Assembly: GCA_002298545.1 (NCBI GenBank)
Contig: DBKQ01000075.1
Coordinates: 1-13,109, forward strand
Direction: 5' to 3'
From: Prevotella sp. UBA746
GTDB taxonomy: Bacteria; Bacteroidota; Bacteroidia; Bacteroidales; Bacteroidaceae
Length of the DNA: 13,109 bases
Every line of letters starts with the position of its first letter. Position 1 is the stretch's first letter. The notes beneath the pieces are model-generated. The model ran no database searches, was not told the origin of the DNA, and saw only the letters and a list, made by a program, of their open reading frames with translations. The translations under genes and the position numbers were made by a program. Positions 1 to 7,892 of this stretch are shown here, piece after piece.

Positions 1-1291
1 ATAGGTCGGCACCGTATTCATAGGAATTGAAATCACCGCTTTTTCCCTTTGCCGTACCTTTCGTCTGCCACTCGTAGGAACCGTGAAGACTGAGGTCAAT
101 CACCTCGCCTCCGCGAAAGGCATTGAGCTTTTTCAGACCGACGACGAGTTCCGGTCCGGTGCGTCCGTTGATTTTGTTGCTGTAGTTCGTTTCTATGTAA
201 GCCTCGTAAGGCTTGTTGAGCACGCAGCTCACCGCCATGTCGAGAGTGTCGCATGTTGCTGTAGTGTCGCGTGGGGTGAAGGCAATCTGTACGGAACTGT
301 ATTGTCCCGAGTTGTTGAGCCTGTCGGCACTCTCAAGGAAAGCATCATAACTGTACATCTGCTTTGGCAGCAGACGGAGCTGACTGAGCAACAGACGGGC
401 ACGGATTTTCGGTTTCTTGCCGTTGAATTTAATCGACAGGCGGCGGTAGACGAAGGAATCTTTGAGCTGCTCCATAAACTGCTTCATGATGTTCACGTTC
501 AGATTGCCGATATACCATTTGTGGCGAGCCGTTTCGGGAATGTTGTCGGCAAGCTGCAGACGCAGGCGCACTTTACCCTGTGTGGCAAGTGTGTCGGCAA
601 GATATGATGCGTATGGCGACTGATAGTAGTAATATCCGTTGTTGCGGAAGAGGTTTGTTAGTCGTGTGCGCTCGGCATCAAGTTTTGCCACGTCGAAAGG
701 GTCGCCCACGTGAATCAGAGCGTTGTCGCTTGTGGCATGTATAAGGCTGTCTGCTTCTTTGGGAAAGTTAACGTATTCCAGAGTGTCGATGGTCGACAGC
801 GTGTTCATGTCTACGGTATATGCTATCTTTGCCTTTTTCGGATTCTTTTCGTCAACCACGTTGTATGTTACGTTTCCTCCAAAGTATCCGTGGTTGCGCA
901 ATACGGATTTTGCCACGGAGGCTCTAAGCTCCGGATTCACCCAGCTCATGAGGACAGGAGCCTGTCCGAAGGTCTTGGCAATCCATTTCCCCATTGTCCC
1001 CTCAGACTCAGAAAATGTATTCCATATCCACAGGCGATAGGGGATGGTGCGGTGGTATGAACTGCCGAAGAATGCTCCGTTTGGAGCCGTGGCGAGTGCC
1101 GCTTCGATTTCTTCTTGAGTGTTGTAGAAGTGGTCGCATTTCTCGTAGTTGCGATAGCTTATCGGTTTCAGTCCGGTATAGAGCTGGTCGCCGTCGGGCA
1201 CGCTTTTCGTCGACGAGCATGCTGCCAGCACAACAGCCATCGTCGTATATATTATTGCTTTTATCGTATGTACGTATTTGTTATTTCTCAT
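1..1291 (-). CDS. tamL: TamA/BamA-family outer-membrane lipoprotein (TamL-like), partial
   Basis: Read by translating the minus strand from an ATG at 1291; the frame stays open to the left edge, giving 430 codons with the 3' end missing. The N-terminus is a lipoprotein signal: basic start, hydrophobic stretch, then LAAC with Cys25 as the likely lipidated residue. Two POTRA-like signatures are visible, VLRNHGYFGG near residues 131-138 and FRNNGYYYY near 215-223, and the last residues (AYIETNYSNKINGRTGPEL) look like the start of the barrel. In the Omp85 family, POTRA domains contact periplasmic partners and the C-terminal 16-strand barrel sits in the outer membrane; most of that barrel lies outside the window. 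Lipid-anchored TamA homologues paired with TamB are known from Bacteroidetes as TamL. It begins 38 nt after tamB, so it is very likely co-transcribed. AGGAG at 1301-1305 sits 9 nt before the start, an unusually good Shine-Dalgarno match for this phylum. Confidence 0.88.
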   Translation of the reverse strand, partial: MRNNKYVHTIKAIIYTTMAVVLAACSSTKSVPDGDQLYTGLKPISYRNYEKCDHFYNTQEEIEAALATAPNGAFFGSSYHRTIPYRLWIWNTFSESEGTMGKWIAKTFGQAPVLMSWVNPELRASVAKSVLRNHGYFGGNVTYNVVDEKNPKKAKIAYTVDMNTLSTIDTLEYVNFPKEADSLIHATSDNALIHVGDPFDVAKLDAERTRLTNLFRNNGYYYYQSPYASYLADTLATQGKVRLRLQLADNIPETARHKWYIGNLNVNIMKQFMEQLKDSFVYRRLSIKFNGKKPKIRARLLLSQLRLLPKQMYSYDAFLESADRLNNSGQYSSVQIAFTPRDTTATCDTLDMAVSCVLNKPYEAYIETNYSNKINGRTGPELVVGLKKLNAFRGGEVIDLSLHGSYEWQTKGTAKGKSGDFNSYEYGADL

Positions 1292-1329
1292 TTTTCAAAT
1301 CTCCTGATATACTATTCTGCTACTTCTTG

Positions 1330-4300
1330 TTACTTCTTAATCTCCCTTACTTTCGGCATAACCTTGCTGCTGTCGCTTTTCAGCGGTGCCGGCATCGCCT
1401 GCTTCTCCTTGCCGAAGCGGAAGAAGTCCTTGAAGTGTTGTGCCGTCTTGCGCCATGTGAATCCCACTCCGAACTCCTGTGTATTACCCTCGAGCCAGTC
1501 GTAGGAGTTGTTGTCGTAGAAGAGCTTCAGATATTTGTTTGAAGTGTCGCCGAGACGGTATTCGAATGTAACGTTGTCGAAGAAAGACTCATTCTGAGTC
1601 GGGTCGTCGGCACCGCTCGACACCTTTCCGCCGATGATAATCTTCAGACGGTTGTTCCAGAAGCGCTTGGCAAACTTAAACGAGTAGTCTGTGTGCATGT
1701 TTCCCGAAGCATCGGTGGAGTTGTCGATGCCGAAGCTTAGGTCGAGTGTGCGCAGGGCGTTACCTGTGATATTGTTTATCTCACTTTGCAGGAAGGAGCT
1801 GAGCGCACTGTTCATTGAGAATCCGCTTGTATTTCCGTCGGCAAGATACATGCCGGTGGTGAGCATCGTGACGGCGAGTTTGCCGCGCTGTTCGAGACTC
1901 ATAGACTGCAGCTCGTTGTGTAGCGACATGTCTTCAGGGGCGTCGAGAGTGAACTCTAGTCCCATGTCGTTGAGTGTCTTGGTTATCACCACTCCGCATT
2001 TAAAGAGTACGGAGCGTCCGCCCTGTCCGCTGCTGCCCACTGTGGCTTTTGTTTCCTCCGTTGCCGTGATGTTTAGCTTAGGATTCATTATGTCGCCAGT
2101 AAATTCTATATAACTGCCGTTTTCGATATTGAAGGTCTTGAGCGGAATTACTGGCAGGGCATATTTCATCTCACCGTTGTTGAGCGTATATTTACCCGTA
2201 AGGCGCAGTTCGTTGAGCGGGTCGTAGGTCATGCGCAAGTCGCCGCCACCCATCAGGTCTACATAGTTGGAGTGGTCGGCATTGAGATAAGCCATGACGT
2301 GTGCTCCCTGGTCTACGCTAACCGAGAGGTCCATGTCGAGACCCGTCAATGGCGGATGGTTCACGTTCTGTTGCGTGGTGTCGTTGAGATTGGTGAATTT
2401 CACCAGTCCGTCCATCTGGTTATCGGTAGTAAGAGGCGAGTCGCGCAGGATATAAGCCACGTCGGTAGAGCCGAGCACGTTGAGTTTTCCGCGCATCTGC
2501 AGATTGTCCATCTTGCCGCGAACGAAACCGAAGAAGTCGATAAACGCCTTGCCGTATGCCACGCTGCGATAGTTCTCCTTAGAGTTGATAAGCTGATAGT
2601 TCTGTGCTCTCATTCTCAGGTCCATGCTCATGTTGTCGAGGTTGGAGAAGTCGATATTGCCGTAGATGTTGAGCGGATTGTCGTTGTGGGCATACACCTC
2701 GAAGTTCTCGAGCAGAAGTTTGCTGTCGACAACCCTTACAGGGTCGTTACTGAATCTAAGCCTTACGCCATACGGCACGCTGACCATATAGGTAGAATCA
2801 AGATAAATCTCGCCATCCACATGAGGCTTCTCGAGCGAGCCCTTCACTGTCATCTTGCCGTCGGCATCGCCCTCAAAACCGAAGAGCTGTTGCGGAATAA
2901 ATCCGTTGACCATCGATAGTGGCAGATGGTCGAGAGTCATTGTAGCGTCGAGTACGCCCTTGCCTGATGGAGTGTAGGTGCCTACGAGTGTTCCTACCTG
3001 ACTGCCCTCGCTGAAGAGCATGGCATCCACGTAATGACTGCCGTCGGAGCGCGGCATATATACGAATTCTGTGCTCACGTCGCCCATCTTGCATCCCTCG
3101 TAGGTCATCTTGTCTACTGAGAGATTCGACGACAGAGTCAATTGGTCGGCAGTTTGAATGGCATGGAAGTCGCCGTTCATCTTTCCCGTTACCTTTGGGA
3201 AGTAAGGCAATACGGCAGTAATCTTCGAGAGGTCGAAATTGTTTAGGCTGACCGTAACGTCTTGCAGTGCCTCCAGATTATCATCGTCGGTATACACCTG
3301 CAGCCCCATGCCGTCAGTAGCCCTGAGGTTAAGCTTTGCCGCCACGCGCTTGTCGTCGCCGAGGAAGAGATAGTTGTCGTCGTTTGCCTTGAATTTCTTA
3401 TAGCCCAGGATGATATCATCGGTGAGCATATGCAGTCGCACTCCTTTTTCTTCGAGTTCCGCTGTGGCGCCGAGCTTTATGCCGAGACGGTCGTTGGCAT
3501 CATATACGGCGAGGTTCAGTCCGGAGCCGCGCTCCATGAGATAGCCGTCAAAGAGGGTATTGAATACGTATTGCGGATTGTTTCTGGCGTTGCAAATCTG
3601 TCCGTTATACGTACAGTTCACGGAGTCGGAAACAATATTAAACTTTATCGTGTCGAGGCGAATGCCCGAAGCCGTAAGTCCGTTAAGGTCCAGTCCGCCG
3701 TTCATTCCCGTTGCCGGCGAGAAAGCCATATCCATGTCGATAGTCTCGAAAGCATACCCGCAGTAGTTCATAAAGCGGCTGAAGATGTTGTCCTTGCCCG
3801 CCTTCATGGTAATCTGTGCGTCGGGCAAAGTCTTGCGCAAGGCAACATAGTCGATACGACGGCTTTTCAGTTCCTGCATCAGTCGGTTGCCGAATCTTGT
3901 GCCACTGCCAAGCAGAGCTTCATATCCGCCCCTGGCATTCATCTTCAGATAGAAGTCGCCACAATCTACAAGGGCGCGGGTAGTGTCGCGGTTAGTCAGA
4001 ACATCCATCGTGATGTTCACAGGGCGATAGCGTCGTGCAGAGTCGAGAATAGTTACATCGCTCGTTCCGCCGCGCAGCATATACATTTTCTTCATGTCGG
4101 TGGCAACATCAAAGTGGCAGCAGAGAGAGGCGAGCAACGGTTTTTGAGTAATACCCAAAGTGTAAAGGTCGAGACGGTTCACGTCTGCCGATACCGTAGC
4201 ATCGAGTTTCCTGGAGTTGATAAGTCCGTCGAACGTCAATAGTCCGTCGAGCATCTTGTTCTTGCTGTTTATGGCAGCGTGGATAAGTCCGTTTTGCAGT

Positions 4301-5982
4301 CGGGCATCAACATTAATGCCCGTGAGATGGTATTTCTCGTATATAAACTTTCGGATATCCGCTCCGGCATCAATTCGCATTCCCTTTGATGTAGGGTCAA
4401 TGCCCCTGCCGCTTACGGCAAGATTGCCCGAGAAATCCTTCATGCCGAGCGAAGGCATGAAATGGTTAATCTTCATGTTCGTTGCCGTGAGCTTGGCGTT
4501 GTATGCCATGCGTGGCAAATCGAATGAACCTTTAGCTTTCAGCGTTCCGCCGCCCTCGCGGAAGGTAAGGTCGGCAGCATACGTCTTTAGTCCTACGGTC
4601 TTGACATTTCCTCCGAGATACATGCTCTTGGGGATGCGCACACCGCCAAGTCCGCCCTTGCCGGCAAACGCAGTGAGGAAACCTATATTATAGGTGTTAG
4701 CCTTGAAATTCAAGTTTGCCTTAATCCTCTTCATGTCGGTCAGTCGGGTAGCGTATCCGCTGGCATTAATCTTCATAGCCGAAGGCAATACGGCATTGAG
4801 CATACGGATATCCATACGCTGAAGGTTGCCGCTCACTACGGCATTTAAAGAAAGAGGCTTGTCGGGATATTGTCGGCGGAAGGCTTTAGGCATATCTGCC
4901 ATGAAGCGCATAAGGTCGCGCTTGGCAAGGGATGCACTCGCCGTGAGGTTTATTCTGCCCGGACAACTGTCGCTGAAGGCATTGAGATCCATCGTCATAT
5001 TTGCCTTTAGCCATGAGTCGGGCGTCTTCACCGTAAGTCTCGGCAACTGCAACTGCAGCGAGTCCATGCTTATAGGTCCGCTAAGGTCGGCAAGCTCAAT
5101 GCCAAGTTTCTCTTTGAAGGCACAATGGCGCATGATGAGCGATAGGCGCGGAGCCTGGAAGGACAATGAGTCCAAGCCCAGACTGACATCAGCGAGGGCG
5201 ATATGGTTAGGGTCGATAATCCCCCGTGTGTGGGTTTTGAAATTGTTGTCGTAGGCTATTGAACCGTTGGCGAGTTCAAAGCTGTTCACAGTATACGAGT
5301 TCTTAAACAAATCGAAGAATCCGTCTTTCACGCTTGCCTTACCAAGAAAGGCTGCCACCTGCAGCGTGTCGCCCGGCATGTGGACCACGGCTTTGGTGTT
5401 TTCCACCAACACCTTCCTCACGTCAATCTTCCAGTATGTAGGAGTCTTTGCCGTGTCTGGCGGAACGGTATCACTCAGTTCTACACTAACGTCGGCATCC
5501 TTCAGCACGGCATCGTCAACTTTCAGCATCTGTTTGCCCCAGTCGATGCCGTGGCTCTCGAGCGAGAGTCTGCCAACGCTGCCCTTTACCCTTGCCTCGT
5601 GGATGAAGTCGCTCGTGTTGAGCTTCACCCTCTGCATGTCGAACCTGTCGATTTCCACCTGCTGACGGAAGAGGGGAAGCAGTTTCACGCTTACCACGAG
5701 TCGCCCCATGTCTGCCACGGTGTCCTTCACCTGTGGCAGCGAATCGTTGGGCTTTATCATCTTGAAGCTGTCGATTCCAAGGTCGATAGGAAACTGCAGA
5801 TGCACTCGCTCTACCGAAATCTGCATACCGGTTTTTTCCGATGCATAGTCGGCAACACGGTGCACTGCCCAGTTCTGCACCGCCGGAACATAGAGCAGCA
5901 CAGCCAATAAAATTATAATGATTATAGGTGTGGCGACAATGGCTCCGCCCCACCGCAATGTGTTCTTTATAGATTTCTTCAT
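1330..5982 (-). CDS. tamB: Translocation and assembly module inner-membrane protein TamB
   Basis: A 1550-residue protein of the AsmA-like/TamB family. It has a short basic N-terminus and one membrane anchor at about residues 14-32 (IIIIILLAVLLYVPA), followed by a very long periplasmic region rich in alternating beta segments. This fits the hydrophobic-groove beta-taco fold that spans the periplasm. The C-terminal TamB (DUF490) domain is recognisable around residues 1262-1305 by TGKYTLNNGEMKYALP, then ENGSYIEFTGDIMNPKLNITA-like sequence. The final 50 residues are basic and probably dock to the partner barrel. In Proteobacteria TamB works with TamA in outer-membrane protein insertion and possibly phospholipid transfer; here the partner is the TamL-like lipoprotein directly downstream. 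The gene order (tamB first) is the reverse of Escherichia coli tamA-tamB. It is longer than the E. coli protein (about 1260 aa). The start at 5982 fits the membrane anchor and a promoter about 35 nt upstream. Long plus-strand frames across this gene are antisense shadows. Confidence 0.93.
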   Translation of the reverse strand: MKKSIKNTLRWGGAIVATPIIIIILLAVLLYVPAVQNWAVHRVADYASEKTGMQISVERVHLQFPIDLGIDSFKMIKPNDSLPQVKDTVADMGRLVVSVKLLPLFRQQVEIDRFDMQRVKLNTSDFIHEARVKGSVGRLSLESHGIDWGKQMLKVDDAVLKDADVSVELSDTVPPDTAKTPTYWKIDVRKVLVENTKAVVHMPGDTLQVAAFLGKASVKDGFFDLFKNSYTVNSFELANGSIAYDNNFKTHTRGIIDPNHIALADVSLGLDSLSFQAPRLSLIMRHCAFKEKLGIELADLSGPISMDSLQLQLPRLTVKTPDSWLKANMTMDLNAFSDSCPGRINLTASASLAKRDLMRFMADMPKAFRRQYPDKPLSLNAVVSGNLQRMDIRMLNAVLPSAMKINASGYATRLTDMKRIKANLNFKANTYNIGFLTAFAGKGGLGGVRIPKSMYLGGNVKTVGLKTYAADLTFREGGGTLKAKGSFDLPRMAYNAKLTATNMKINHFMPSLGMKDFSGNLAVSGRGIDPTSKGMRIDAGADIRKFIYEKYHLTGINVDARLQNGLIHAAINSKNKMLDGLLTFDGLINSRKLDATVSADVNRLDLYTLGITQKPLLASLCCHFDVATDMKKMYMLRGGTSDVTILDSARRYRPVNITMDVLTNRDTTRALVDCGDFYLKMNARGGYEALLGSGTRFGNRLMQELKSRRIDYVALRKTLPDAQITMKAGKDNIFSRFMNYCGYAFETIDMDMAFSPATGMNGGLDLNGLTASGIRLDTIKFNIVSDSVNCTYNGQICNARNNPQYVFNTLFDGYLMERGSGLNLAVYDANDRLGIKLGATAELEEKGVRLHMLTDDIILGYKKFKANDDNYLFLGDDKRVAAKLNLRATDGMGLQVYTDDDNLEALQDVTVSLNNFDLSKITAVLPYFPKVTGKMNGDFHAIQTADQLTLSSNLSVDKMTYEGCKMGDVSTEFVYMPRSDGSHYVDAMLFSEGSQVGTLVGTYTPSGKGVLDATMTLDHLPLSMVNGFIPQQLFGFEGDADGKMTVKGSLEKPHVDGEIYLDSTYMVSVPYGVRLRFSNDPVRVVDSKLLLENFEVYAHNDNPLNIYGNIDFSNLDNMSMDLRMRAQNYQLINSKENYRSVAYGKAFIDFFGFVRGKMDNLQMRGKLNVLGSTDVAYILRDSPLTTDNQMDGLVKFTNLNDTTQQNVNHPPLTGLDMDLSVSVDQGAHVMAYLNADHSNYVDLMGGGDLRMTYDPLNELRLTGKYTLNNGEMKYALPVIPLKTFNIENGSYIEFTGDIMNPKLNITATEETKATVGSSGQGGRSVLFKCGVVITKTLNDMGLEFTLDAPEDMSLHNELQSMSLEQRGKLAVTMLTTGMYLADGNTSGFSMNSALSSFLQSEINNITGNALRTLDLSFGIDNSTDASGNMHTDYSFKFAKRFWNNRLKIIIGGKVSSGADDPTQNESFFDNVTFEYRLGDTSNKYLKLFYDNNSYDWLEGNTQEFGVGFTWRKTAQHFKDFFRFGKEKQAMPAPLKSDSSKVMPKVREIKK

Positions 5983-6015
5983 GTATGCCTAATATTTGAG
6001 CAAGCTATAGTTTTG

Positions 6016-6046
6016 CAAATGTAGCATAAAAATCAAAGAACTCAAA
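6016..6046 (-). promoter_or_regulatory. Bacteroidetes-type promoter for tamB
   Basis: On the minus strand, TTTG (6046-6043) is followed after exactly 19 nt by TACATTTG (6023-6016). This matches the Bacteroidetes primary-sigma consensus TTTG-N19-21-TAnnTTTG. Transcription would start near 6009, giving a leader of about 25 nt before the tamB ATG at 5982. The match at both boxes and the spacing make this the best-supported promoter in the window. It would drive tamB and tamL together. Confidence 0.75.
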
Positions 6047-6112
6047 AAATATATTCGAAAATTATTGATATCCTTTTGTTCCTACGGATATTTATGTTAC
6101 AGAAACTTTCTG

Positions 6113-6135
6113 TTTTAGACGAAAACCTACAAAAC
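6113..6135 (+). repeat. Dispersed repeat box A, copy 1
   Basis: A 23-nt sequence (TTTTAGACGAAAACC, then one variable base, then ACAAAAC) occurs here and again at 12065-12087 with one difference in 23 positions. Both copies lie in non-coding DNA downstream of a minus-strand gene and run in the same orientation. It directly abuts the palindromic element at 6137-6267. I infer a repeat family; its role is unknown. Confidence 0.6.
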
Positions 6136-6136
6136 C

Positions 6137-6267
6137 CCCGATGTCGTTTTGCAAGCCTTCTGCTTAGTTGTGTTGTGGCAGATGTGTCCTATAGAGAGCA
6201 AACTCTCTCGTCCCCACCTGCCACAACAAAGGAGAGTCACTTCGTTCCTCTTGCAAACCGACACGGG
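6137..6267. repeat. Large imperfect palindrome with nested hairpins
   Basis: Outer arms at 6137-6155 (CCCGATGTCGTTTTGCAAG) and 6250-6267 (CTTGCAAACCGACACGGG) pair with one bulge and one mismatch. Nested inside, 6171-6181 (TGTTGTGGCAG) pairs perfectly with 6218-6228 (CTGCCACAACA). At the centre, AGAGAG (6193-6198) pairs with CTCTCT (6203-6208) around a CAAA loop. The arms sit symmetrically around one axis, so either strand could fold into one long interrupted hairpin. It lies between the 3' end of the unknown gene at 6398 and the tamB promoter. It could be a terminator or structured 3' end for the minus-strand gene, a small RNA, or a palindromic mobile repeat. There is no protein-coding signal. 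Confidence 0.65.
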
Positions 6268-6284
6268 CGATAAACATAAAAAAC
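6250..6284 (+). repeat. Dispersed repeat box B, copy 1
   Basis: CTTGCAAAC (6250-6258), six or so variable bases, then GGGCGATAAACATAAAAAAC (6265-6284). The same pair of blocks occurs in inverted orientation at 12167-12202, with the 20-nt block identical. The first half overlaps the right arm of the palindrome at 6137-6267. It is non-coding. Confidence 0.6.
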
Positions 6285-6328
6285 GATGTAGCTCACAGAT
6301 AGATGACAACAATAAAAACATTATTTTC

Positions 6329-6346
6329 TGATAATATTTATTATCA
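6329..6346. terminator. AT-rich hairpin downstream of the 193-aa gene
   Basis: TGATAATA (6329-6336) and TATTATCA (6339-6346) form a perfect 8-bp inverted repeat around 2 nt. It lies about 50 nt past the stop codon of the minus-strand gene that ends at 6398. The stem is weak and there is no clean U-tract on the minus strand, so a terminator role is only possible. Confidence 0.2.
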
Positions 6347-6397
6347 CTCCATATTCTGGATGAACCGAAATTTATACCCTATAGGAATACAGACTGC

Positions 6398-6979
6398 TTA
6401 GATTCTTTTTAGCAAACATTCAGGTAGGGATATCTGTGAAGAAGGCAACTTTATGCATTTCCTTGTGAGCGTGTTGTCAGCATTGTCTTTGTTCGTTAGA
6501 TAATACATCTTTGCATTGCTTTCACCGAAAGCCTTAATGAAAGCATCCTTTATCCTGCTTGCACACTCGTTCACCTTATTGTCGAGAGGATTTACCAGAC
6601 GGTTTACCGTTGCCGTAAGTTTCCGCTCGTCCGTGCGGTTTGAAGCGAGTCGATAGATACAAAGTATCTCTTTCCGGTAGTCGCCGAGTTGTTTAAACGC
6701 CACGCCCTCGCCGTGTAGCAGATAAAATATGAATAGCGCCCGTGCAAGTGTAGGCATCTTTATCTCCATGCCATTCATTTCCGGCACGATGATATGCATG
6801 TCGTCAGTAACCTTAATCCCCAACAACATCTCGCTTTTACGCTCGTCACACAAACTAATATTCCGCAAGTCCTCACCGAGCACATCCTTCAGCAAATCCA
6901 GTCTGCCGCTTTTGCGCAGCAAGTCAATACCTGAACGAATATCCTCGGTTACTTTCTTTATGCTTTCGTCTTCCGTCAT
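6398..6979 (-). CDS. Conserved-looking hypothetical protein, 193 aa
   Basis: I do not recognise a named family with confidence. The protein has no signal peptide or membrane segment, so it should be cytoplasmic. Its N-terminus (residues 1-45) is charged and helical. The centre contains a compact block, MPTLARALFIFYLLHGEGVAFKQL at about residues 75-98, followed by DYRKEILCIYR. That pattern resembles a small helical, possibly winged-helix-like, domain found in Bacteroidetes hypothetical proteins, where the motif 'LxHPEGIxFKDLxDYRxEL' and a later 'NKVNECASRIKDAF' recur (from memory, not checked). The C-terminal half has NKVNECASRIKDAFIKAFGE and then a YYLTN strand. A DNA-binding or regulatory role is possible but unproven. 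It is divergent from the 7271 gene. The ATG at 6979 is preceded by an A/T-rich leader. Base composition is close to tamB, unlike the AT-rich genes to its right. Confidence 0.75.
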   Translation of the reverse strand: MTEDESIKKVTEDIRSGIDLLRKSGRLDLLKDVLGEDLRNISLCDERKSEMLLGIKVTDDMHIIVPEMNGMEIKMPTLARALFIFYLLHGEGVAFKQLGDYRKEILCIYRLASNRTDERKLTATVNRLVNPLDNKVNECASRIKDAFIKAFGESNAKMYYLTNKDNADNTLTRKCIKLPSSQISLPECLLKRI

Positions 6980-7050
6980 TCCTTTTGGTTTTTATTAGTT
7001 AGTGAGCAAATTTCATAAAAGGTAAACACTCTACCCCAACATTTTGAAAG

Positions 7051-7058
7051 CAAAATTA
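7051..7058 (-). promoter_or_regulatory. Possible -7 element for the 6398-6979 gene
   Basis: TAATTTTG on the minus strand matches TAnnTTTG. No TTTG is found at the expected 19-21 nt upstream (only T-rich sequence), and the leader would be about 65 nt. This is a moderate to weak call. Confidence 0.35.
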
Positions 7059-7092
7059 CAAAATCTTTGTCTGTAATCGATAAAAATGCAAT

Positions 7093-7110
7093 GTTTGCAA
7101 GCTTGCAAAC
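7093..7110. promoter_or_regulatory. Perfect 18-bp palindrome in a divergent intergenic region
   Basis: GTTTGCAAGCTTGCAAAC is a perfect dyad with no loop, centred between 7101 and 7102. It lies between the divergent genes starting at 6979 (minus) and 7271 (plus), and between their two candidate -7 boxes (7051-7058 and 7145-7152). This size and placement suit a dimeric regulator's operator. The half-site CTTGCAAAC also appears at 6250-6258 and, inverted, at 12194-12202 in the dispersed repeats, so it may instead be a repeat-family remnant. Confidence 0.5.
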
Positions 7111-7144
7111 GTATGAATAAGGCGTGGCGAAATAATAAAAACAC

Positions 7145-7152
7145 TACATTTG
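7145..7152 (+). promoter_or_regulatory. Possible -7 element for the 7271 gene cluster
   Basis: TACATTTG matches TAnnTTTG exactly and is the same octamer as in the tamB promoter. No TTTG lies at the usual distance upstream. The leader would be about 110 nt. It may drive the five plus-strand genes from 7271 on. Confidence 0.4.
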
Positions 7153-7270
7153 CCGATAGAAAAGCATGATGTGCTGTTAACCTTGCGGCATGAGGAGACA
7201 TAAACAGGTGTAATGGCTTTTGATATGAAGATGGAGAGCTGTATAATAAATCTTTAAAAAAACTTTCACT

Positions 7271-7852
7271 ATGGATTTAAAAAACAAAAAGACAGAAGAG
7301 GCAGAAAATGAAATCACGGATGGCCTTGTTGCTGGATCGGAAGAAACCGAGCTGACAAGCGACTACCTGAAGAAGACAACAAAAATAGGAAACTGCACTT
7401 GGCTTTCACTATTTTTGTTTATGCTCATATGCGGTGGAATTTACAGTGGCATATATCCTATACTTACCTTAAATTTAAATATGTATAGCGACAGTTATAT
7501 TTTGGCGATGACAGATATTTCTGCCGGTATATTGTTAATGATACTCGCTATTTGTGCATTTAGGTCTTTTCTCGACAGAAAGAGCAATGCCATATTCTTG
7601 TCAACATCATATCTGTTATATTGTATTGCAACAGATCTTTTGCTTGTAATGTCGGGAAATAACGGAGATATGTGGTCAAGAGCCTTATTCTCTCTGATTG
7701 TATGCAGCATTTGGCTTGTTTATCTTCATAAGGCAAAAGAGGTGGCAACCATTATCCCCGTTGAATTCCGAAATATAGAGAAACGCGACTACATACTTGT
7801 CGGTGTAGCTGTGATAATCCCTGTGATATTATTTATTGCCGGTATGTTTTAA
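7271..7852 (+). CDS. Five-TM membrane protein, DUF2569-like
   Basis: A 193-aa integral membrane protein. Residues 1-40 are hydrophilic and acidic (cytoplasmic tail). Predicted membrane segments are about 43-67, 80-99, 106-127, 136-152 and 173-192. The fourth ends with IWLVYLHKAKEVATIIPVEF, resembling the family signature of DUF2569 (a tyrosine and basic residues after the fourth helix, then a short hydrophobic stretch). DUF2569 proteins have no established function. The segment following the fourth TM and the extra C-terminal TM are not typical of the short members. It is the first of five plus-strand genes; the next begins 40 nt later. The family assignment is from pattern recognition only. 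That it is a membrane protein is much surer. Confidence 0.8.
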   Translation: MDLKNKKTEEAENEITDGLVAGSEETELTSDYLKKTTKIGNCTWLSLFLFMLICGGIYSGIYPILTLNLNMYSDSYILAMTDISAGILLMILAICAFRSFLDRKSNAIFLSTSYLLYCIATDLLLVMSGNNGDMWSRALFSLIVCSIWLVYLHKAKEVATIIPVEFRNIEKRDYILVGVAVIIPVILFIAGMF

Positions 7853-7892
7853 TGCAAATATATATTAAATGTAAATAGAAATTTTATTAACT

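Noticed and set aside
1008..1220. 70-aa minus-strand frame
   Set aside because: It is an out-of-frame shadow of the TamL-like gene, whose own frame is open from 1291 to the window edge.
3262..4242. 326-aa plus-strand open frame
   Set aside because: It lies entirely antisense to tamB, whose domains and membrane anchor are clear. The translation is low-complexity and has no family resemblance. Similar plus-strand frames at 83-607, 2272-2919 and 4826-5254 were rejected for the same reason.
6076..6331. Short overlapping frames of 60-65 codons on both strands
   Set aside because: They run through the palindrome at 6137-6267, and their length follows from the repeat. No start context or protein-like pattern is visible.
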